From NCBI GenBank assembly GCA_001556025.1, contig LSIB01000008.1:48134-112133 (forward strand): a stretch of 64,000 nucleotides of DNA. The letters run 5' to 3'. Source of the DNA: Rhizobiales bacterium CCH3-A5. Its GTDB lineage: Bacteria > Pseudomonadota > Alphaproteobacteria > Rhizobiales > Beijerinckiaceae. Positions within the stretch are counted from its first letter, which is position 1, and each line of letters starts with the position of its first letter. A program made the translations under genes and the position numbers. This document shows, in pieces, positions 55,661 to 64,000 of the stretch. The notes below the pieces were generated by a model, which saw nothing but the letters and a program-made list of their open reading frames with translations, ran no database searches and was not told the origin of the DNA.

Positions 55661-56994
55661 CAGACCTCGACGCGCTCCAGACTGGTCCGACGCAGCCGAA
55701 GCCGGACTACATCCGCTCTCTGCGCAAGCAGCAGCTCATCGGCCTTGCCGTCGTCGGCTTCTTCGCCGGCACGCTCGGCGTCTGGTCGATGACGACGACC
55801 TTGCAGGGCGCTGTCGCGGCCGCAGGACAGTTCGTCGTCGCAGGCGAGGTCAAGAAGGTCCAGCACCCGACTGGCGGCGTCGTCGGCGAGCTGATGGTGC
55901 GCGACGGAGACCGCGTGAAGGCGGGCGATGTCGTGCTGCGTCTCGACGAAACGGTGGCGCGGGCCAATTACCAGATCGTCAGCAAGCAGATCGACGAATT
56001 CGCGGTGCGTTCGCTGCGGCTCGCCGCCGAGCGCGACGGCGCGGCGGGGTTCGCCTTCACCCCCGAGATCGAGAGCCGCAAGGCCAGCCCCGAGATCGCC
56101 CAGCTCATCGCGGCCGAGACCAGGCTGTTCGAGGTGAGACGCGCCGCCCGCGACGGCCAGCGCGCACAACTGCGCAAGCGCGTCGCGCAGCTACGCGACG
56201 AGATCGCCGGGCTGAAGGCCCAGCAGGTCGCCAAAGAGCGCGAGTCGGGCATCATCGCGGTCGAGCTCGTCGGCGTCGAGGATCTCTACAGGCGCAATCT
56301 GGTCCAGCTCACGCGGCTCAGCGCGCTCCAACGCGACCAGGCCGCGCTCGAGGGCCAGCGCGGCCAGCTTCTCGCCAGCATCGCCCAGTCCGAGGGCAAG
56401 ATCGCCGAGATCGAACTCCAGATCATTCAGATCGACGAGGACCAGCGCGCCGAGGTGATGAAGGAACTGCGCGAGATTCAGGGCCGCGAGGGCGAACTGG
56501 TCGAGCGCCGCTCCGCCGCGCAGGACCAGCTCCGGCGCATCGACCTGCGCGCGCCCAGCAGCGGCACGGTGCATCAGTTGACGGTCCACACGCTCGGCGG
56601 CGTGCTCCAGCCCGGCGAGCCGGCCATGCTGATCGTCCCCGCCGACGAGGAACTCCAGCTCGAGGCAAGGGTCGCGCCGACCGATATCGACCAGATCAGC
56701 GTCGGCCAGCCCGTCAGGGTTAAGGTCCAGGCCGGCAACCAGGCAAGCAACCCCGAACTCTCCGGCAAGGTCGCGCGCATCAGCGCCGACATCAGCCGCG
56801 ACGAGCGCCAGGGTACGGTCTACTACACCGTCCGCGTTTCTCTTCCGCGCAGCGAGATGGAGCGGCTGGCCCCGGTCAGGGTCATCGCGGGCATGCAGGC
56901 CGAGGCCTATATCGAGACCGTGCCGCGCACTCCGCTCGATTTCCTGCTCAAGCCGATCACGACGCAGCTCGACCGGACGTTTCGCGAGCGCTGA
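55657..56994 (+). CDS. HlyD-family membrane fusion protein (PrtE-like)
   Basis: 445-residue adaptor: one N-terminal membrane segment (about 29-50), a lipoyl half-domain, a long alpha-helical coiled coil (about 140-280), the second lipoyl half and a beta-barrel region ending in the HlyD signature near Ile-Ala-Gly-Met-Gln-Ala-Glu-Ala-Tyr-Ile. It links the ABC exporter to an outer-membrane channel. ATGA overlap with the preceding gene. No TolC-like gene or RTX substrate is in the window. Confidence 0.92.
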
Positions 56995-56995
56995 G

Positions 56996-58996
<2,001 letters not shown>

Positions 58997-59005
58997 CAAG
59001 CCTTT

Positions 59006-59135
59006 GTCATTCCGGGGCTTCGCACAGCGAAGAACCCGGAATCCACGACCGGGCGAACGTGATCGACTGGGGCTGGCAAAGGTGTGACCCGGTCGTGGGT
59101 TCCGGGTTCGGCCCTTCGGACCGCCCTGGAATGAC
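59006..59135. repeat. Long palindromic repeat between the two carboxylase genes
   Basis: A 22-base arm at 59032-59053 pairs with 59088-59109 with a single mismatch, and outer arms GTCATTCC (59006-59013) and GGAATGAC (59128-59135) close it. It fills nearly all of the 163 bases between the alpha- and beta-subunit genes, which share a strand. The ends resemble those at 3451-3560. If transcribed it would form a very stable hairpin in the shared message. Confidence 0.8.
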
Positions 59136-59159
59136 GATTGTGGTGCCGACACATCGCCA

Positions 59160-60737
59160 TCACATCCTATAAACGGGACGCGGCCCCGTATCGCGCGGCT
59201 CGCCGGCCGCCAGCGAGAGGCACAGTCCGAGCACGTCGCGCGTCTGGCCCGGCTCGATGATGCCGTCGTCCCAGAGCCGGGCGGTAGCGTAATAGGGGTC
59301 GCTCTGTTCCTCGAACTGGGCCCGCGTCTTCGCGTCGAGCTCGGCGATCGCCGACTCGTCGGCATTACCCTTCAGCGACTGACGGCGCAGTTCGGTGACG
59401 ACATTGGCCGCGACCTCCGGGCTCATCGTGGCGATGCGGGCATTTGGCCAGGAGAACAGGAAGCGCGGTCTGAAACCGCGCCCGCACATGCCGTAGTTGC
59501 CGGCGCCATAGGACCCGCCGATCAGCACGGTGTATTTCGGCACGCGTGCATTCGAGACTGCATAGACCAGCTTGGCCGAATGTTTTGCGATGCCGCCGCG
59601 CTCGGCTTCCGTGCCCACCATGAAGCCGGTGATGTTCTGCAGGAAGAGCAGCGGGATCTGGCGCTGGTCGCAGAGCTCGATGAAATGCGCGCCCTTCACG
59701 GCCGCTTCGGAGAACAGCACGCCGTTATTGGCGATGATGCCGACGGGATGGCCGTGGATATGGGCGAATCCCGTCACGAGCGTCGCGCCGTAATCCGGCT
59801 TGAAGGCGTTGAAGGCGCTGTCGTCGACGATGCGGCCAATCACCTCGCGCACGTCGTAGGGGCGGCGCAAATCGGTCGGGACGAGATCGACAAGCTCCGC
59901 CGGGTCGAGTTTCGGCGGCTTGCCGGCCTGCGGGGGTGGCGTCAGCCTGCCATTCTCGGCGAGCGAGCCGACGATCTCGCGCAGCTTGGCCAGCCCCTCC
60001 ATCTCGGTCAGGACCATATGGTCGGCCACGCCAGACACCTGCGTGTGCATCTCGGCCCCCCCCAGCGTCTCGCCATCGACGATCTCGTGGATCGCGGCTT
60101 TCACGATCGGCGGGCCGCCGAGATGAATCCGGCCCGTGCCCTTGACCATGATCACCTCGTCCGACAGCGCCGGGATATAGGCCCCGCCCGCCGTGCAGCC
60201 GCCGAAGACGAGCGAAATCTGCGGGATGCCCGCCGCCGACATCCGGCACTGGTTGTAGAACGAGCCGCCGAAATGGTCGCGGTCGGGGAAGACGCGGTCC
60301 TGCTCGGGCAGGAAGGCCCCGCCGCAATCGACGAGATAGAGGCAGGGCAGCTTGTGCTCTTCGGCGATCTCCTGCGCCCGCAGGTGCTTGCGCACCGTCT
60401 CGGCGAAGAAGGAGCCGCCCTTCACCGTGGCGTCGTTGGCGATCAGCACGCAGGCGCGCCCCTGCACCATGCCGATGCCGGTGACGATGCCGGCGCCGGG
60501 CACCTCGTTGCCGTAGAGCCCCCAGGCCGCCAGCGGCGACAATTCCAGGAACGGCGTCTGCGGATCGAGCAGCAGGTCGATGCGCTCCCGCACCATGATC
60601 TTGGAGCGCTGCTCATGGCGCGCCCGCATTTTCTCGCCGCCGCCGCCGGCGACCAGGGCATGGCGCTCGCGCAGGGTGGCGAGCATGGTGGAGAGCGGAG
60701 GAGGGGTGGTGGTTGTCGCTTGGCTGGTCTGTGTCAT
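59160..60737 (-). CDS. Acyl-CoA carboxylase, carboxyltransferase (beta) subunit
   Basis: 525-residue crotonase-fold carboxyltransferase like methylcrotonyl-CoA or geranyl-CoA carboxylase beta. Glycine-rich oxyanion regions Gly-Gly-Cys-Thr-Ala-Gly-Gly-Ala-Tyr and [13 protein letters not shown] are present; the second is characteristic of the methylcrotonyl/geranyl branch. The substrate is not decided by sequence. ATG 60737 is preferred over an upstream start at 60767. Divergent from the acyl-CoA dehydrogenase gene across a small palindrome. Confidence 0.9.
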   Translation of the reverse strand: MTQTSQATTTTPPPLSTMLATLRERHALVAGGGGEKMRARHEQRSKIMVRERIDLLLDPQTPFLELSPLAAWGLYGNEVPGAGIVTGIGMVQGRACVLIANDATVKGGSFFAETVRKHLRAQEIAEEHKLPCLYLVDCGGAFLPEQDRVFPDRDHFGGSFYNQCRMSAAGIPQISLVFGGCTAGGAYIPALSDEVIMVKGTGRIHLGGPPIVKAAIHEIVDGETLGGAEMHTQVSGVADHMVLTEMEGLAKLREIVGSLAENGRLTPPPQAGKPPKLDPAELVDLVPTDLRRPYDVREVIGRIVDDSAFNAFKPDYGATLVTGFAHIHGHPVGIIANNGVLFSEAAVKGAHFIELCDQRQIPLLFLQNITGFMVGTEAERGGIAKHSAKLVYAVSNARVPKYTVLIGGSYGAGNYGMCGRGFRPRFLFSWPNARIATMSPEVAANVVTELRRQSLKGNADESAIAELDAKTRAQFEEQSDPYYATARLWDDGIIEPGQTRDVLGLCLSLAAGEPRDTGPRPVYRM

Positions 60738-60760
60738 GTCTCGTCCCTGTCCAGCCCGAA

Positions 60761-60793
60761 CCGTCATTGCGAGCCGCAGCCGCGCAATGACGG
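60761..60793. repeat. Short palindromic repeat (CCGTCATTGCG)
   Basis: CCGTCATTGCG (60761-60771) is exactly inverted at 60783-60793 around an 11-base GC-rich loop. It lies in the divergent gap between the carboxylase and acyl-CoA dehydrogenase genes. The arms are the same as the outer ends of the larger repeat at 62058, so this looks like a short member of the same family. Confidence 0.8.
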
Positions 60794-60871
60794 GTTGAAC
60801 GCCATCGCGATTTCACCTACCGTCCGTTAGGTAGGCGGAACGAGCCACCAAGGTCAAGTTGGGAGAACGCC

Positions 60872-62050
60872 ATGTCGGCCGTCGAGAAACATTCGGGCGA
60901 AGCCCCGCGCCGCTCGCCCTATTTCACCGAGGAGCACGAGGCGCTGCGCGACCAGGTCCGCCGCTTCGTCGAGACCGAGATCAAGCCGCATGCGCTGGCC
61001 TGGGAGGAGCAGGGCTTCGTCCCGCGCGAGGTCTTGAAGCGCATGGGAGCGCTCGGCTTCTTCGGCATCCGCTACCCCTCGGAGTATGGCGGCTCGGAGA
61101 TGGACACGATGGCGACCGTCGTGCTCGCCGAGGAACTCGGCCGCTCGACCTTTTCCGGCGTCGCCATCACGGCGCTCGTCCACACCGACATGGCCTCGGT
61201 CCACATCGCCAATGCCGGCTCTCAGGCCCAGCGCGACAAGTTCATGCCCGGGATCATCGCCGGCGAGAAGATCGTCGCGGTCGCCGTCACCGAGCCCGAC
61301 GCCGGCTCCGACGTGAAGGGCATCCGCACCACGGCGCGCCGCGAGGGCGACAGCTACGTCCTGAACGGGGCCAAGGTCTTCATCACCAACGGCGTCCATG
61401 CCGATCTCTACTGCGTCGCCGCCAAGACGGACCTGTCGGCCAAGCCCTCGCAATCGGTCTCGATCTTCCTCGTCGAGAAGGGCACGCCCGGTTTCAAGGT
61501 AGCGCGTGAGCTCGACAAGCATGGCTGGCGCTCGTCCGACACCGCCGAACTCGTCTTCGAGGATTGCCGCATTCCCGCAGAGAATATTTTGGGTCAGGAG
61601 GGGCGCGGCTTCTACGCGATCATGAGCAATTTCCAGAACGAGCGCACCGTGATCGGCGCGATGGCGATCGGCGAGGCGCAGGCGGCGATCGACCTCACCC
61701 TCGACTACGTCCGCACGCGAAAAGCCTTCGGCGCCCCGCTCTGGGACAAGCAGGCCATCCGCCAGAAGTTGGCGACGCTGGCGAGCAGGGTCGAGGCCGG
61801 CCGCCAGCTCGTCTATCACGCTGCCTATCTCGATTCGCAGGGCTTCGACGCCACCCGCGAGGTCTCGATGGTGAAGGCGTATTGCGGCGAACTGGTCAAC
61901 GAGGTGATGTATGCCTGCCTGCAGTTCCATGGCGGCATGGGTTTCATGCGCGAGAGCACGATCGAGCGCATGACCCGCGACGCCCGCGTCCAGTCGATCG
62001 GCGGCGGCGCGACCGAGGTGATGCTCGAAGAGGTCGCGAAGCGGCTGTGA
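60872..62050 (+). CDS. Acyl-CoA dehydrogenase with shifted catalytic glutamate
   Basis: 392-residue flavoenzyme forming a trans-2-enoyl-CoA. Thr-Glu-Pro-Asp-Ala-Gly-Ser-Asp near 140 and Phe-Gly-Ala-Pro-Leu near 288 are standard. At the C-terminus, where most members have Tyr-Glu-Gly-Thr, it reads Gly-Gly-Gly-Ala-Thr-Glu (Gly378 in place of Glu). Glu257 in Gln-Asn-Glu-Arg-Thr-Val lies where isovaleryl- and long-chain acyl-CoA dehydrogenases keep the base. This form, next to the carboxylase pair, points to branched-chain or citronellyl-CoA-like substrates. Confidence 0.9.
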   Translation: MSAVEKHSGEAPRRSPYFTEEHEALRDQVRRFVETEIKPHALAWEEQGFVPREVLKRMGALGFFGIRYPSEYGGSEMDTMATVVLAEELGRSTFSGVAITALVHTDMASVHIANAGSQAQRDKFMPGIIAGEKIVAVAVTEPDAGSDVKGIRTTARREGDSYVLNGAKVFITNGVHADLYCVAAKTDLSAKPSQSVSIFLVEKGTPGFKVARELDKHGWRSSDTAELVFEDCRIPAENILGQEGRGFYAIMSNFQNERTVIGAMAIGEAQAAIDLTLDYVRTRKAFGAPLWDKQAIRQKLATLASRVEAGRQLVYHAAYLDSQGFDATREVSMVKAYCGELVNEVMYACLQFHGGMGFMRESTIERMTRDARVQSIGGGATEVMLEEVAKRL

Positions 62051-62057
62051 GCATCAT

Positions 62058-62149
62058 CCGTCATTGCGAGCGAAGCGAAGCAATCCAGGGGGACGTAGCG
62101 CTCGACGTCCCCCTGGATTGCTTCGTCGCTTCGCTCCTCGCAATGACGG
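62058..62149. repeat. Palindromic repeat with a perfect 20-base stem
   Basis: Outer arms CCGTCATTGCGAG (62058-62070) and CTCGCAATGACGG (62137-62149) enclose a second perfect stem, 62077-62096 with 62105-62124, containing CAATCCAGGGGGACGT. Only eight bases form its loop. The repeat fills the space between the acyl-CoA dehydrogenase stop and the TetR start codon, whose ATG follows eight bases later. Same family as 60761-60793 and 63937-64000. Confidence 0.88.
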
Positions 62150-62156
62150 GGCGGCG

Positions 62157-62768
62157 ATGAGCTTCACGCCATCCAAACTCGCTCCCGAATCCAGCTCCCG
62201 CCGGCTCATCCTCGACACCGCCGCGCGCCTGCTGCGCTCGGGCGGCTACCACCAGACCACCCTGCGCGAGGTCGCCGAGGCCGTGGGCATCCGCAAGGCG
62301 AGCCTCTACTACCATTTCGCCTCCAAGGAGGAGATCGTCGAGGCCGTCGCCAATGACGGCGTCCGCTTCGTCCATGAGGCGGTGTCGCAGGCGCTGGTCG
62401 ACAACGACGACGCCCCTCCGCGCCAGCGGCTGGAGGCGGCTATCACAGCCCATCTCACCGCGCTGCACGGCAACAGCGACTACACCTCCGCCAGCATCAA
62501 GGCTTTCAGCTTCGGCGCGATCCCCGCGCCCGACAGCGTGCGCCGGGTCCGCCGCGCCTATGAGGAGGTCTGGCGCGGATTGATCGCGGAGATGCAGGCG
62601 GCCGGAATACTGTCGCCCGAGCGCTCGGCCGAGACCTTGCGCTACTTTCTGCTGGGTGCGCTCAACGGCTCGATCGACTGGCAGCGGCCGGGCCGCTTCG
62701 ACGCCACCGAGCTGGCGCGCGAATTCACGGCGCTGATCGCGCCGCATAACGATGGCGTGAAACCCTAG
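62157..62768 (+). CDS. TetR-family transcriptional regulator
   Basis: 203-residue regulator: helix-turn-helix at about 16-60 with Thr-Thr-Leu-Arg-Glu-Val-Ala-Glu-Ala-Val-Gly-Ile and Ser-Leu-Tyr-Tyr-His-Phe-Ala-Ser-Lys, then a helical ligand domain. Likely controls the carboxylase and acyl-CoA dehydrogenase genes, in the way PsrA/LiuR-type regulators sense acyl-CoAs, by position only. The frame is open upstream through the palindrome, but ATG 62157 is the sensible start. Confidence 0.9.
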   Translation: MSFTPSKLAPESSSRRLILDTAARLLRSGGYHQTTLREVAEAVGIRKASLYYHFASKEEIVEAVANDGVRFVHEAVSQALVDNDDAPPRQRLEAAITAHLTALHGNSDYTSASIKAFSFGAIPAPDSVRRVRRAYEEVWRGLIAEMQAAGILSPERSAETLRYFLLGALNGSIDWQRPGRFDATELAREFTALIAPHNDGVKP

Positions 62769-62866
62769 CGACTTCCTCCGCGCCTGTGCTCAGATGGCGC
62801 GCGACAGGAATGCTGCGCCGCACCCCAAAAGCGGGCCGGCGCATCGAGGCAAGGTTACGCGCGGGC

Positions 62867-63934
62867 ATGGAATCCATCTACTGGTCGATCACATACGCCT
62901 GCCACCGCAAATGCGTGCATTGCTACGAGGACAAGTTCCGGCCTTACGTCCGTAACGCGTTGGGTGACGTCGTCGGCCAGACGATGCAGAACTGGCCGCG
63001 CGTGCTCGAGAACCTGCCCGAGGCCATGACCTATCTCGATCTCGAGCAGCCCATCCCCGGCGGCGGCTGGCAGGAGCGGCGCGGCCGCATCATCCTGTCG
63101 GGCGGCGAGGTGCTGATCGACGCGATCCGCGAGCCGGCGCTTTATCCGCTGCTGGAGGCCCTGCGGGAGCGCTATGCCGAACGCGGTGGCGTCAACGTCG
63201 CGGTCCAGACCACCGGCGACCTTCTGACCGAACAGATCATCCATGAGCTGGTTGAACGCGGCGTCTGGATGATCTCGGTCGCCGGCATGGACGATTTCCA
63301 TGTCGGGCTGGAGGGAGCCAAGCGCGATCCGTTGCAGGCGCGGCTGATCGACTGGTTCGAGGCTGCCGGCATGCAGCGCTCCGGCCTGCAGCACCAGACC
63401 CGGAAGTGGCATGAGGAGGAGGGGCCGATCTTCTCCTTCTTCGGCGCGACGCCCGACGCCTGGATCGGAAAGCTCTGGCCGCGCGGCCGCGCCTGGAAGA
63501 ACGGCCTCTCGACCGCGACCATGGCCGACAATTTCTGCAACCGCTGGTCGGGAGGCCTGGGCTTCCTGAACCACCGCTATTCCGGCTCCGAGGTCGCGAT
63601 CGACGCCGCCGGCGACGTCTATCCCTGCTGCATGAAGACGAAGCTGCCGATCGGGAACCTGACCGAGGAGCCGCTGATCGGCATCCTCGATTCGCTGGTC
63701 GGCCATCCGGTCTATGAGGCGATCAATGCGGGCCATCCGGAGCGGATGGGCCTCCATCACGGCTGGAGCCTCGACACCTACATCGCCAAGGCGCAGACCA
63801 TCCAGCCCAAGGGCGGCGAATACCGCAACCTCTGCATCGGCTGCGACCGCTTCCACGAGGAGGTGCTCGGCCCAGTGATCGCCCGCATCCGCGAGGAGCG
63901 GCTGGGTGGCGCGCGCCGGGTGGCGGCGGAGTGA
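62867..63934 (+). CDS. Radical SAM protein with SPASM-like C-terminus
   Basis: 355-residue protein. The [4Fe-4S]/SAM motif Cys12-x3-Cys16-x2-Cys19 lies in Tyr-Ala-Cys-His-Arg-Lys-Cys-Val-His-Cys, followed by a Gly-Gly-Glu near residue 85. In the C-terminal third are more cysteines: Phe-Cys-Asn-Arg-Trp, Tyr-Pro-Cys-Cys-Met-Lys-Thr-Lys and Cys-Ile-Gly-Cys-Asp-Arg-Phe, a pattern like a SPASM auxiliary-cluster domain. Such enzymes modify peptides or proteins, but no precursor peptide is visible nearby. Alternative in-frame starts at ATG 62810 and GTG 62786 would add up to 27 basic residues; none has a clear ribosome site. Confidence 0.83.
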   Translation: MESIYWSITYACHRKCVHCYEDKFRPYVRNALGDVVGQTMQNWPRVLENLPEAMTYLDLEQPIPGGGWQERRGRIILSGGEVLIDAIREPALYPLLEALRERYAERGGVNVAVQTTGDLLTEQIIHELVERGVWMISVAGMDDFHVGLEGAKRDPLQARLIDWFEAAGMQRSGLQHQTRKWHEEEGPIFSFFGATPDAWIGKLWPRGRAWKNGLSTATMADNFCNRWSGGLGFLNHRYSGSEVAIDAAGDVYPCCMKTKLPIGNLTEEPLIGILDSLVGHPVYEAINAGHPERMGLHHGWSLDTYIAKAQTIQPKGGEYRNLCIGCDRFHEEVLGPVIARIREERLGGARRVAAE

Positions 63935-63936
63935 TT

Positions 63937-64000
63937 CGTCATTGCGAGCGCAGCGAAGCAATCCAGCGTCTCGCGCTACGCCCTCCTGGATTGCTTCGCT
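63937..64000. repeat. Palindromic repeat cut by the right edge
   Basis: Begins CGTCATTGCGAG like the repeat at 62058. AGCGAAGCAATCCAG (63952-63966) is exactly inverted at 63986-64000, and the window ends inside the expected right part. It starts three bases after the radical SAM stop. Confidence 0.8.

Noticed and set aside
58997..64000. Insertion sequences at the palindromic repeats
   Set aside because: No transposase reading frame and no flanking target duplications; the elements are under 140 bases. They are treated as dispersed palindromic repeats.

Overview
The window is a chromosomal segment of a GC-rich alphaproteobacterium, most likely a member of the Hyphomicrobiales (Rhizobiales) close to Bosea. 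The evidence is the dense GC-biased codon use, the housekeeping order ptsP-prfA-prmC-DUF4167 (with clpB a little further on), a chorismate mutase-hisC-tyrC operon divergent from metX-metW, DUF2293 and DUF4167 proteins found mainly in this group, and several small palindromic repeats of the sort dispersed in rhizobial genomes. The genus is an inference. There is no phage, plasmid, transposase or CRISPR signal.

Layout. 0-3.4 kb (minus): end of lysine catabolism (aminoadipate-semialdehyde dehydrogenase, glutaryl-CoA dehydrogenase), then a TraX-like membrane protein cut by the left edge. 3.6-10.8 kb (plus): LysR regulator, FAD oxidoreductase, DinB-like protein, thiamine-diphosphate enzyme, OpgC-like membrane protein, TPR protein. 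10.8-17.4 kb: small membrane and YHS proteins, a divergent oxyR/katA pair with a clear terminator after katA, a chemoreceptor without a periplasmic sensor, and an alpha-oxoamine synthase. 17.7-25.6 kb (minus): a seven-gene catabolic operon made of a three-subunit molybdenum hydroxylase, a TRAP transporter and a Gfo/Idh/MocA dehydrogenase, divergent from a TetR regulator. 26.3-32.4 kb: a second TetR gene divergent from a ketopantoate-reductase-like gene, a mandelate-racemase-like enzyme, a sodium:solute symporter with a small partner and a third overlapping membrane gene, and a haloacid dehalogenase; then tRNA-Thr(CGU).

32.5-50 kb is housekeeping: aromatic amino acid/histidine genes, metX-metW, clpB, DUF2293, a MOSC protein, DUF4167, prmC, a small secreted protein, prfA, ptsP and otsA. 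49.8-53.5 kb has otsB, a GH15 glycosidase and an acyltransferase. 53.9-57 kb is a two-gene type I secretion ABC/HlyD pair with no visible substrate or outer-membrane partner. 57-62.8 kb is an acyl-CoA carboxylase (biotin and carboxyltransferase subunits), a divergent acyl-CoA dehydrogenase and a TetR regulator, which together suggest branched-chain or isoprenoid acyl-CoA breakdown. The right end is a radical SAM/SPASM-like protein followed by a repeat cut by the edge.

No single striking new system was found. The parts least explained by known biology are the molybdenum-hydroxylase operon with an unknown substrate, the enolase-superfamily enzyme whose second active-site lysine is arginine, prmC apparently starting at CTG inside the stop of a small secreted gene, the solo radical SAM/SPASM protein, the orphan secretion pair, and the palindromic repeats concentrated at 59-64 kb.
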